From NCBI GenBank assembly GCA_022828595.1, contig JAKGHH010000002.1, forward strand, positions 44,610,222 to 44,674,221: a DNA stretch of 64,000 bases, written 5' to 3'. Positions 43,033 to 53,586 of the stretch are shown here, piece by piece. Both the position numbers and the translations under genes were made by a program. The notes below the pieces were generated by a model that was not told the DNA's origin, made no database searches, and saw only the letters and a program-made list of their open reading frames with translations. The stretch's first letter is position 1. Each line of letters opens with the position of its first letter. The DNA is from Nelumbo lutea (Eukaryota > Streptophyta > Magnoliopsida > Proteales > Nelumbonaceae).

Positions 43033-43960
43033 ATGCCAAGCACAAGGTCGTTCGCAATGGATAACAGAGTCGACAACATGGGAGGAGAAATGCAAAGAAT
43101 ATCGGCTGACGTCAAAGAAATCAAAGAAAGCTTCGCATCCTTGCTTGAACGACTAGCACATGCACCACCCACGCCGAATCAGAAAGAACGCAGTGACACC
43201 AGTCATCGAAGCGGATCAAGAACAACAAGAATTGAGTTTCCCATCTTCGCAGGGGGAGATCCTGCATCCTGGCTTCTACGAACAGAAAGATACTTCAATT
43301 ACCACGACACACAAGGACTTGATCGTGTCCCATTAGCTTCGACACACCTGGAAGGAGAGGCAATCGTCTGGTACCAGTGGTACCGGTGACGACACCCAAG
43401 AGCCATATGGGCAGACTTCATCGACGCCTTAACCATGCAATTTGGAGTCTCGGCCTTTGATAACTATGATGAAAGCCTCGCTAAGCTACGACAGACCGAC
43501 TCCGTCCAAGATTATCAAATGGCGTTTGAAAGATTAGTTGTGCGCGTGCAAGGCTGGCCAGAAAACGTGCTTGTCGGCAGTTTTGTTGGTGGACTTGGGG
43601 AAGAATTGCGGCTGGAGGTAAAAGCCATGTAGCCCACCACCGTTCTTGAAGCAACAACATTAGCTCGACTACATGAAGACAAACTGAATCGGGCAAGAAG
43701 GATTAATCGACCTCTGGGAGTTGCGATCAGACTAGGTATACCGAACCCAGAACCAGGTATCTTGGGTAAACCGGAGCCCAGATCAGGAGTAGGAATCACA
43801 GGGTAGGACGCCAACTCTGGTTGAGGCCCCGACTCAGCCAAGAGGTTAACTTGGGCTGAGATGCAAGCCCGATAGGAAAAGGGCATTTGTTATGCATGTG
43901 GAGACAAATTCAGGTCAGGCCATCGCTGTAAGATCCCTCAAGTTTTCTTCCTTCAACCTG
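43033..43960 (+). pseudogene. Gypsy gag
   Basis: The ATG at 43033 starts MPSTRSFAMDNRVDNMGGEM, a helical N-terminus. The retrotransposon gag core follows: FAGGDPASWLLRTERYF, LEGEAIVWYQWYR, stop, then FGVSAFDNYDESLAKLRQTD. The zinc knuckle CYACGDKFRSGHRC lies near 43890-43930. Stops at 43387-43389 and 43630 and another near 43803 show it is dead. Gag would form the particle and bind element RNA. Confidence 0.9.
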
Positions 43961-44001
43961 AAACCGAATATGTCGAGCAATCAACAGACACTGAAGAGCC
44001 A

Positions 44002-44661
44002 ATGGACAACCAAGAATGGGGGCAATGGACAAAGGAATACCCGGAAGTATCCCTACAAGCCTTGACCGGTCTTGCATCTTCTCAAACTATGAGAGTAACC
44101 GAATTGGTACAAGGGCGCCATGTGTTGGTTCTGATAGACAGTGGCAGTAGTCTCAATTTCATTAACCAAACATTGGTCAGACAACTCGGGGTTATAGTCC
44201 AACCATGCACTGCCTTCCGGGTGCACGTAGCTAATGGGAGCAACCTAGTGTGCGACAGTACGTGCACAAAATTAAAGATGAAGATACAAGGACTTGAGTT
44301 CGAGGTAGATCTACACCCCCTAGAAATCAATGGAGCAAATGTAGTTCTCGGGGTCCAATGGTTAAGGCAACTAGGGGCGGTGATATGTGATTGGGCCCGT
44401 CTCACCATGGATTTTCAAGTGGGGAGCTCACATGTGCATATGCAAGGGCAGCTGTCCAAGGATCCAGGACCTATTAGTCTCGCCTCCCTAAGGAAATGGG
44501 TAGCAGACCCAACCCACATCATATTAATGCAGATAGACTCTCATGGGAACGACCTCTCATGGGAACGACCCCATTCTAGCCCAAGGAAGCAGATCCAAAG
44601 AAGGCCGCACACAACTATAGTAGCTACATCAGAAGTTCTCACTGATCTTCCAAGAACCTAA
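44002..44661 (+). pseudogene. Gypsy protease region
   Basis: Open for 219 codons. VLVLIDSGSSLNFI near 44124-44165 is the retropepsin-type active site (D-S-G). NGANVVLGVQWLRQLG is the second conserved loop of the pepsin-like fold. It ends with a stop at 44659-44661, before the reverse transcriptase, where an uninterrupted polyprotein is expected. Confidence 0.9.
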
Positions 44662-45420
44662 GGAACTACCACCGAAACGTGCCCATGATCATTTTATTCC
44701 ATTGCTGCCCGGAACTGCACCCACAAATGTAAGACCCTATCGTTACCCCTATTTTCAGAAACTAGAGATCGAGAGGCAAGTGCAAGATGTGATTGATAGA
44801 AAAATTATACAACCCAGCCAAAGCCCATTCTCCTCGCCAGTATTACTTGTGAAAAAGAAGGATGGGACATTGTGGTTTTGTATAGACTATAGGGTTCTGA
44901 ACAACATTACTGTGAAGGATCGATTTCCCATACCGGTAATCGATGAACTACTAGATTAACTCGGCATGGCCACCATATTCTCTAAACTAGACCTGAGATT
45001 GGGATATCATCAAATACGGGTCCATGAGGGAGACATCGACAAGACTGCCTTTCGTACACACGAAGGGCATTATGAATTTTTGGTCATGCCGTTTGGGTTG
45101 ACCAATGCGCCAGCTACGTTCCAAGCCCTTATGAATGATATATTTCGATCCCATTTGCACAAATTTATACTCGTTTTTTTTTTATGATATACTTGTATAT
45201 AGCGCTACATGGGACGAACACCTAGTACATCTACAAATCACCTTGGAACTGCTAAGGACTCAAACTCCTTGCAAAGGAGTCAAAGTGCACATTTGGACAG
45301 ACACAAGTACACTATTTAGGGCATGTGGTCGAAAACGCCATTGTAGCAGTAGGCCCGAAAAAGATCTCAAGCATGATAAATTGACCCCGACCCCAAAATG
45401 TTAAGGAGCTACGAGGCTTC
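44662..45420 (+). pseudogene. Gypsy reverse transcriptase
   Basis: Contains [86 protein letters not shown] and [11 protein letters not shown]. The catalytic YDDIL is split by a frame slip at the T run 45174-45183 (FILVFF, then Y-DILVYS in the next frame). A stop at 44957-44959 and a degraded segment at 45240-45400 also break it. Confidence 0.9.
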
Positions 45421-45960
45421 TTGGGTTTAACAGGGTATTACTGGCGATTCATCAGAGGGTATGGACTGATTGCTGCCCCCTTGACAAGTTTACTTAAGAA
45501 GAATGGGTTCTGCTGGACTAGGGAGGCCCAACAGGCCTTTGAGACACTCAAAACACTCACACTTCCAGACTTCTCAAAGGACTTCATCATTGAATGTGAT
45601 GCGTCAAGCCAAGGACTTGGTGCAGTCCTCATGCAAGAAGAAAGGCCAATAGCATTTTTCAGCAAAGCAATGACAACACAGAAATGGGCCAAGTCAGTAT
45701 ACGAATGCGAACTGATAGCAATTGCTGTCGCAGTTCAGAGGTGGCGGCCCTACCTTCTAGGAAGGAGGTTCATCATATGAACTGACCACCAGAGCCTGTA
45801 ATTTCTGTTGGAGCAGTCCGTACTATCCCCGGAACAGCAGCGATGGATAGCCAAATTACTCGGCTACGATTATGTCATTAAATACAAGGCAGGGCACACT
45901 AACAAGGTGGCGGATGCACTGTCACGCCAGCCACAACTATTTCCATTACTTCTCATGGGC
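45421..45960 (+). pseudogene. Gypsy RNase H
   Basis: [20 protein letters not shown] and [12 protein letters not shown] lead into [17 protein letters not shown] (first catalytic Asp), FFSKAM and [25 protein letters not shown] lies after an in-frame stop at 45778. It ends AGHTNKVADALSRQ, the usual RNase H/integrase border. Confidence 0.9.
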
Positions 45961-46809
45961 CCAACTTGTTCCATCATGGGTCAGCTAAGGGAAGAAGCCG
46001 AAAGGCACCCACAACTGAGCAAGCTGCGTTCACAGGTCCAAGAGGACCCTACTAGCCATCCAGGGTACACAGTGGAGAATGACTTGCTGCTGTATAAACG
46101 CCGAATGGTGATACCAGAGGACTCAACCCATATTCAGCAGCTTCTGGAAGTGTTCCACTCATCACCAACAAGAGGACACTCAGGGATCCTGCACACTTTC
46201 AAGAGACTAGCCACCCAATTCCACTGGAAATGCATGCGAAATTCAGTCCAAAAATTCATAGCCGAATGCGTCATTTGCCAGAAAAATAAGGCGGATACCC
46301 AGTCTCCAGAAGGACTGCTACAACCACTCTCAATTCCTACACAAGTGTGGGCAGATATATCCATGGACTTCATAACGGGGCTTCCCTTTTCCTATGGCAA
46401 GTTCGTCATTCTCGTAGTGGTTGATAGATTCACCAAATACTGCCATTTTCTCCCTCTGTCCAACCCCTTTACAGCCTCAATGGTGACTGAGATTTTTACT
46501 AAGGAGGTGGCACGACTGCATGGTACCCCTAACTCTATTGTCTCATATCGCGACCCTATTTTTATGAGTCGTTTCTGGGCCGAACTTTTTCGCCTACAGG
46601 GAGTGAAACTCTTCAAATCTACCAGCTACCACCCTCAAACAGATGGGCAGACTGAGGTGGTCAACTGGAGTTTGGAAACCTATCTAAGGTGCTATGCAGG
46701 GGATAGGCCATGTCAGTGGCTCAAGTGGCTTCGTTGGGCAGAATGGTGGTACAATACCACGTATCATAGTGCAGCAGGAATGACTCCCATTCGGGCTCTA
46801 TATGGATGA
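45961..46809 (+). pseudogene. Gypsy integrase core
   Basis: The zinc finger has HSSPTRGHSGILHT and CVICQKNK (HHCC). The core has WADISMDFITGLP with the first Asp and VDRFTKYCHFLPL. SYRDPIFMSRFW stands in for the usual SDRDp.f.s.FW, and YHPQTDGQTEVVNW holds the catalytic Glu. A stop follows RALYG at 46807. Continuous with the RNase H frame from 45808. Confidence 0.92.
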
Positions 46810-47405
46810 GACCCACCTCCCCTACTCCCATATGAAAAAGGGTCTACAGCAGTAGCAGCAGTAGAAGACCAACTATAGGGTGTTACAAGATCTCAAATCC
46901 CACCTCCATCGAGCCCAACAATGGATGACAGACTCCTACAAAAGAAGGCAAGGCCTGTCCAGCACCAGATTGGGGAGCAAGTCTTCCTTAAATTACAACC
47001 ATACAAGCAAGTTTCAGTAGCAGGCCACAGGTGGAACAAACTGAGCCCTAGGTACTTCGGCCCATTTCGGATTGTGGAGCGCATTGGGTCGGTGGCATAC
47101 AGGCTTGACCTCCCAGCAACATCAAAATTGCACCCGGTATTCCATGTATCCCTATTGATGAAATGGCCCAAAACAGGAGCAATAACAACAACCACCCTCC
47201 CATCATTCTCCGAAGATGGCCAAGTTCAAACTGAGCCCACCTAGATAACAGATTTCAGGTGGATATGCAAAGGGAATCACATTGAACCAGAGGCATTGGT
47301 GGTATGGTCAGGTCTCCCAATTGAGGATGCAACTTGGGAACCTTACTTGGATTTACACAATAGATTTCCATATCTTGACCTTGAGGGCAAGGTCGCTTTC
47401 AAGGG
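46810..47405 (+). pseudogene. Gypsy integrase C-terminus with chromodomain
   Basis: [33 protein letters not shown] and [10 protein letters not shown] are the standard gypsy integrase tail. After a stop, EALVVWSGLPIEDATWE is the chromodomain end (vkW.glp..eaTWE), which places the element among chromoviruses. Chromodomains steer integration towards particular chromatin. Confidence 0.88.
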
Positions 47406-47414
47406 AGGAGGGAC

Positions 47415-47698
47415 TGTTGAGACACAGATAAAGGGAATACAAGTGTACAAGAAAAGGCCACGCCAGCCTTTAAAGAATGTAACTAACAGCCAACCACTAG
47501 AACAAACTAACTAACAAACGGGACAAGTGGAGAGGCTGGAATAACAGAATGGTAACAGCAGTATATAAATAAGGAAAGGAAGCTAGGAGGGGATTATCGA
47601 TTTGGGAATACAATCTCTCTTTCTTTCTCTCTCTCTCTCTCTCTCATTCAGGAGGCAGGCTCCCTCGAAAGAGTCCCTGAGTTAGGCAGTACCTAACA
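47415..47698 (+). repeat. Gypsy 3' LTR
   Basis: 284 bp with an intact TG...CA frame; TATATAAA at 47562-47569. The CT tract is longer and purer than in the 5' LTR. Confidence 0.9.
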
Positions 47699-47703
47699 TT
47701 ATT

Positions 47704-48400
47704 GCTTTATTTTTTTTGTGTGTAAATAGCTTATGCTGGCGTGTGGTTGGTGACGGTATATAAATACAGTCTTGATGTTTATATTTATGAAGCAAAGATT
47801 TATTTGCCAATGGATTGGCAGATGCCTTGGATTAATGAGGGATGAAGGGGACAGTTTATTTTGGTGTACTGGGTGGGACCTCTGGTGAAAAGAGCAGTGG
47901 TGAGGGCATCTTAAATGCAGGGATGCCTCTCCTTTGTACCATAATTCATTCTTCTTTTACATCAAAAACATTATGTATGTTTAAGGGCATATAATGGCTA
48001 TATATTCTGGACCAGCAGGTAGAGTTAATTCACAAGGGCAAAACCATTCTGCTAGATTGAGAAGGGGAAAACATCTATATTTTAGGAATATTGTAATTGA
48101 AGGAGATTCAGAAGTTGTTATAAGCTGGCTTCATATGATAAATTAGGAACATAGTAGCATGGTGGTGGGGGTGGGGGAGGGTGGTTTTCTACCTCTGATG
48201 TAATGGGTGCTCTGGGACTTTGGCACTTGTCACTTGTACATTATTTCTCATTCTTTCTGATTATAATAAAGGAAAATACCTGCATAGGAACACAATGAGG
48301 GAGGTAAGCAGTTTAATTAGGGACTAAGAACTATAATTTCTTGGATTCATTGATTAGCAAATAGCCTAGCAGATTCTTAAGCAAAATTGGGTGCAAATTG
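47704..48400 (+). mobile_element. LINE RNase H remnants
   Basis: ANGLADALD near 47805-47835, then FRNIVIEGDSEVVISWLH near 48080-48140, and LANSLADS-AKLGA near 48350-48400. These are pieces of at least two RNase H tails of plant LINEs, separated by short non-coding inserts with A-rich ends (about 48270). None is intact. Confidence 0.6.
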
Positions 48401-49085
48401 AATTCAATTGTATAGGGGAATCAGAAACCAAGAGATGCAAAAATGTAATGGAAGGGACGTGTATTTCTGAATACTATGGGTGTTCTGCACAAATGTTTTG
48501 TAACATTTCATTCTTTTACAAAGTTAATAATGTTGTATGTTACCAACCAAAAGGAAAGTATGTTACTTGTAAAAAAGGCAAAGATTGTTTTGCCAAATGT
48601 GTATATCATGTAGTTGGTGCATTAGCACCAAGTTAACAAGAGTGATGAATCAATAAGTGGTCCAGAATATCCTAGCTTCCATTACATAGGAAGGACATGC
48701 TTATCCTCATTCTTCCATAGATATTATGGTTGTAAGAATCTCATTGATGAGCGTTATTCATAATTCCATGAAGGCTACTCTAGAAATGAAGCTACTTTAT
48801 CAGTATAACTGTAGCACACCATACCTTAACTAGGACAGAAAGTACTAGACCGGTACAAAGGTGGCTTTGATCATGAATGGCTTATTTGGTGTATTGACCA
48901 TGATTAGGATGTCTTCTGAATTGTAATCTAGTATTAAGTTTAATGAGGAAATATTAAAAAAATTTGAGTCTTTCTGAGCTATCACTAGCAAAATGAAAAA
49001 TTTTGGTTGCTTAGATTCGTCCTACATTACCTTGTGGCATTATCTTGTGATTTATTTAATGTTTTCCACCCTAGAATTATAACCA
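48401..49085. other. No supportable gene
   Basis: A cysteine-rich frame (48391-48636) runs out of the LINE remnant without its own ATG, promoter or signal peptide. Treated as chance. The rest is AT-rich. Confidence 0.5.
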
Positions 49086-49437
49086 ATGTTTTGAAAACCA
49101 ACCCAGAAACGGAACTGTTTTTGCCTCCGTTTTCCAGCTTAGTGGTTCAACTGTCAAGGTTGAATGGATCAACCCATGATGTCATAAATAAAACAATAAA
49201 TATAAAATTGTTAGAATATATGTGAAAATAACTATTGGGTGTTCACTTTTCACATGTCAAAAAGTGAAACCTTAAAAAGTAAAAATGATTTGTTGGTGTG
49301 AACCTGTGACCATTTTCTGGTTCAACAGTTCAATTTTCTAGGACAGTTTTTTGACCAAATCAACATTTTTCTTATTTGTCAAAAGGCGGGTTGGGTGAAA
49401 CGGTTCGACTGCCCGAATCAACAACATTTTTAAAACC
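49086..49437. mobile_element. Degenerate hAT-like MITE
   Basis: The ends AATGTTTTGAAAACC and, inverted, AAGGTTTTAAAAATG enclose GGTTCAACTG/GGTTCAACAG words. This end style is common among plant hAT MITEs. The target duplication is not clear. Confidence 0.45.
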
Positions 49438-49549
49438 TTGATAAGAAGTTAAGCCTTTTCTTCAAATATAAGCTACCACAAACAAAATACCAAATTTGAC
49501 CAGTTTGACCTTTCCCATTGGTGTAGGGCACTTTAAAGAGTAACTACTA

Positions 49550-50856
49550 TTTATTTATTTTTTGATTGAAAATCGTAACTTCATTAATACAACTTAAGTA
49601 TAACTTTCCAGAGTTAAGTACTGATATCAACCCCTAAACAGGTGTTGAGCCCCTAGTAATCTTTCTTACAAAACTGCCAAGAACATTCTCTCCCTCACAG
49701 TCCCTTCTTTAGCCAATGTGCCAGCTAAACCATTAGCTGATCTTCTTGTCCATTTTGAAGCACACACCGATCTCCCTTTTTTGTGTTTAGGATTTCCCTT
49801 ATGGGCTGTCTATAAATTCAGGCTCCCAACTTACCAGATTGCAGCCACTCAATCAACAAGTTAGAGTCTCCCTCTATCTCAATTTGGTGTAACTCCAACT
49901 ATTTGGCATATCTTACACCTTGAAGCAAGGTCATCACCTCTGCTCTCAATGAGTCCCCCACTCCTATTGGTCTTGAAGACATGGCCACAATTATGCCATT
50001 TTCATCTCTGAATACTCCTCCTATTCCTAAAGGGTCCAAGTTACCTCTAGAACTCCCGTCAAAGTTCAGTTTCACTCTTTGTTGTGTTATTGGGGACCAC
50101 AATTCATGCACAGTAGTAGATGCCACCACTTCCCAATTCCTATAAATGTCTTCAGTTGAGAAGTCTTTAAACAAATTCTAAGTTTTCAACCATTGAATAA
50201 TCATAATGATTATCCTTTCTACAATTTTTTCCTTGGATTTCTCCACTCCTTCAAGATTCTATTGTTCATTTCTTCCCAAATTGACCATAAGATAACTACT
50301 CTTGTGGCTCTCCACATTAATCTTCCACGTCTCTTCGGTTGCCTGAAAAAGCTTGGGTCAAGGAGGCTTGCCACGTTCGGGGGAGGTGTCCAACTGCAAC
50401 CAAAGATAGAAGAGAACCAGACCCAAATAAAGCTCACAAATGAACAAGAAATTATTAGGTGTGTGATCGTCTCACTAGAGCCCAAGTAAAGGCTACAAAC
50501 ATGGGGTGATAGGCATAAAATTGGCCTTCTTCTTTGCAACATATCTAGAGTATTGATTTTTTTGGAGAACCACCTCCCAACAAAAAGCTCAGATTTTTAG
50601 GGGTACAGGTTGATACCAAATCCCCTTTGAAGGAAAGCTCCTTGCAAGGTTTGTTGATTGAATGAGGACATTAAAGGAGGAGGAACAAGTGAGCATGCTA
50701 GATGGGGGAGATTTCCAAATTCTACTGTCCAAGATTGATCTAGATAGGTTGACCCTAAAAGGTTAATTAATTCATCCGCCGTTGCCATTTTTGACTCCCT
50801 TAGACCTCTTCTAAGACCTAGGTCCCAAGAATTATCAGTAAAAATTAAAGAGATCA
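49550..50856 (-). mobile_element. Older LINE, 3' part (zinc-binding tail and RNase H)
   Basis: Minus strand: DNSWDLGLRRGLRE (50830-50790), LQRRRPILCLSPHVCSLYLG, WRATRVVILWSIWEEMNNRIL, then an RNase H with KLNFDGSSRGNLDPLGIGG and GVGDSLRAEVMTLLQG. It ends at an A-rich tail (T-rich on plus, about 49550-49565). Its upstream part lies at 57853-58150. The two were one element until the LINE at 50857-57840 inserted. Confidence 0.8.
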
Positions 50857-50890
50857 TGTGGGTTTAGTTGAGAGAGAGAGAGAGTCAAAG

Positions 50891-53550
50891 ATGGGAAGTA
50901 GTAAGAGACCTAAGATGGGAAGTTTCACTCAGGCGGGGAAGTGGCGAGTGGAGCTGGCTATAGAGTCAAAGAAATTCCTATTCGAGCAGGGATGGACAAA
51001 GGGCCAGTCGTACTTGAAGATCAGGGAAGGAAATAGGGCAACGATTATTCTACCAGAGGAAGCTTGTAGTTGGCTGAAAGGTTTTGTTGATGGAGTAGTC
51101 AATACTATCAAGGAAGAAGGTTGGAAAAACTCACTGAGTTGCGGTGGTAGAAGATACGATGCAATATTTAGGAAAAATGAGAGGGGCTGGCTCTTCACAG
51201 TAACAAAGTATTTTGGCATCAACAAGAAGCAGATGATTTGTGTGCCGGAGGGGCCAAGGGAGCAAGGTTGGAGCTCCTTTGTTAGGAACCTTCAAGCTTT
51301 CCTAGTGAAGGTTGAGAGGAAGGGCGAAGAGCCTAATGGAAGCCCAATGGTTTGTAACTCCACCTCCCTCTGTTTACCAGCGTCGAGTAAGAAGCAGACC
51401 CCGCTCTGTCAAGAGGTCTTAGTAAACTCTACAATTGTTCTTCGGAAGAACTCTCGATGAAGAAGGAAGCAATTGGGAACACGGAATGGTGTTAATGGTA
51501 GATAAGGTGGTAAGGGATTGGACAAAAGTCGTTAACGCAATGGCAGAGAGATTGGGTGTTGATGGCGATGCTGTTCTTTTGCTGTTTTCTGAGAAGAAAG
51601 CAATCCTTGACGTGGGTGGTGAGAAGTTGAGTTTCAGCATGGTAAGAACTGAGGATGGGCTGATACGGATTCAAAACTGGGTCCCAATCTGCAATGAAGT
51701 AGATCTAGAAGAAGGCAGTTTCTCCATTAAACTGTTAGAGCTTCCCTTCAATCTCTGGAATGAATCGATTTTGGGAAAAATCACGAGGGCTTTAGGTGGT
51801 GTTTTGCTGGAACAAAACTAGAGGAACCTATGAGCTGTGAAGATCAAGGTCGCAAGCATAAAGCCAAAGAACGTGCCTCGCTAGTTGGAAATCCTCTCTG
51901 GTGGCGCCTGGTACAAGATTTGGCTTGCTTCTAAAGCTGAAGCATCGCTTTGGGGAAGACGAACGGAGGTAGGGGATGATGGTGAAGTGGCAGGGTGGAG
52001 GACACATGGCAAGCTAGGGATGGAGAAGCGGAGGTTCGACTATGTGAAAAGGGAAGAGGAACAGTCGCAGGAGGTTAATCAGTCCCGAAATGCACTATTT
52101 AAGGCAATAAATTCAAATATATTTGAATTAAAGACTTTTATTAATGGTGGTCCTTTCTTTGCTGACGTGGCCAGGAGAGGAGCCGGCCCGGTCGGTCTCA
52201 ACCGAGAGGCTCTATCTAAACCGGTTGGAAGTGGGGGCGGCCCAACCTTTTGACCTTTGAAGACTTTAAGTGAGCCATGCGACAATTTAAGGTGTCACGT
52301 GGGTCGGGTTAAGGAGAGGGAGATGGTAGACAAGACTTACCGTCTATCATCTTCCAAATCAGGTGTGTCTGAAATGAACCAGGTTCAGGGGCGGCGAACA
52401 GAAGCTGGGTCTCTCGGTGGGATGTCGACGAACAACTCTTTCTTGTAGTAGATCACCCAAATCCGTGATACTTGAGGGACAAAACAGAAGAAAGGGAGGA
52501 GGATGATAAGGGTTGGTTAAGGTGTAGTTTTGAAAGTGAAGATGAGGAGGAGAGTTCAGTAGAAATTTCAAGCAAAGGGAGTTTGGAAGACGATGAACTC
52601 CAAGGAGATCGAAATAGGGAGGCTCTAAATCGGATGGGTCTCTTTCTTGGAGATTGGGGGTGTGCACAAGTGGAGTTTGGGGCAGATTGGAAGGAAAAGT
52701 CAGTGTTAGCCAACAATGCAGGTCAAACTGACGGGGGGGGGGCAATTTCAATGCCCACAAGGGGATAAGCCTTCACCAAGTCTTGGGGCCAGGCAAGAAA
52801 CTGAGATGTTGGCAGATTGTGTTAACCCAAAACTGAATAGGGATATACCTCTGAGAGGTAAATAGTCGGGTAAGAGAAGCAGCCTTGTGTAAACCAAATG
52901 ATGGGGAATGTTTCCCTCCAAAATGAGGAGACAAAAAACTCCAATTTCTCTTTACTGGGTTTGGCTTCCACTTGTCCTCCCTTGCATTCCTCTCTAAACT
53001 CCCGGTCAGTTTCAGGTAAATTTGTCAACTCTATAAATTCATTTTTTTCTACTGATGAGGTTGCCGTGCCCCTTGTTTCAGATCCGTCCCCAGTTCAGAG
53101 TCTGAAGCCCATAGTCAGAAGACCACAAGAAGTTTTCAGGGGGTGTTGGACGGGGAGATGAGGGTGGAGGGAACTTGCAGGGATAAAAGAATTTGGGGAA
53201 TCATTGATAGTATAATGGGAGCAATTGAAATAAATGAATTATGGAGGAAGTCTACAACTGGGACAAAATCGGATTATAGTGGGGAGGCTGAGGGCAGAGT
53301 TGAGGAGATGGCTAGGAGTGGAGAGCACAAAGATATTGGAAGAGGGGAGGCTAGTAAGGAGGACTCAATAGCAGAATTTGTTGGCAAGCTAGGGTGTAAA
53401 CTTAAGAACCTAAATGACCTAAAAGCCTTTCTACAAAACAAGGAGGAGAGTAAGATTAAAAGAAGAAAATTGAGTGAAGTTGAGAGGTTAAGGAGAGATA
53501 TTGAGGGGGATATTGGGGTGAGAGGGGAGAGAAGGAAAGGGATTAAATAA
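50891..53550 (+). pseudogene. LINE ORF1 (PUR-alpha-like and DUF4283), broken
   Basis: The ATG at 50891 gives MGSSKRPKMGSFTQAGKW; an earlier in-frame GTG is not used. The first 140 residues hold ESKKFLF, SYLKIREGNRATIILPEEA, WLKGFVDGVVN and MICVPEGPREQGW, a single-strand nucleic-acid-binding repeat type I know from plant LINE ORF1. After a frame slip near 51435 a DUF4283 domain follows: KAILDVGGEKLSFS, LPFNLWNESILGKI, ALGGVLL. A third island, LEILSGGAWYKIWLASK, is followed by a long low-complexity region with many stops, and a last open stretch (53143-53550) is the C-terminus. ORF1 should coat element RNA. Confidence 0.8.
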
Positions 53551-53586
53551 ATCTCGGGTGAGTTAGGGTTGAAGCCTAAATTTGAA

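Larger units (their letters stand above)
42730..47698 (+). mobile_element. Ty3-gypsy chromovirus-type LTR retrotransposon, complete in layout
   Basis: 4969 bp with two 284-bp LTRs (42730-43013 and 47415-47698) and the perfect TSD TTATT (42725-42729, 47699-47703). The primer site TGGTATCAGAGC is three bases inside the 5' LTR, and the purine tract AAGGGAGGAGGGA precedes the 3' LTR. The order is gag, protease, reverse transcriptase, RNase H, integrase, chromodomain, which defines a Ty3-gypsy chromovirus. The coding region is broken by multiple stops and frameshifts, so the copy is inactive, but every pol domain can be recognised. The LTR pair shows about twenty visible differences, many in the CT microsatellite. 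Confidence 0.95.

Noticed and set aside
48391..48636. Cysteine-rich 81-codon frame (nine Cys), possibly a secreted peptide
   Set aside because: It starts at GTG inside a LINE remnant, has no hydrophobic signal sequence and no ATG in a good position; the Cys spacing fits no family I know.
52359..52768. Frames of 87-133 codons on both strands
   Set aside because: Shadows in the low-complexity GA-rich linker of LINE ORF1.
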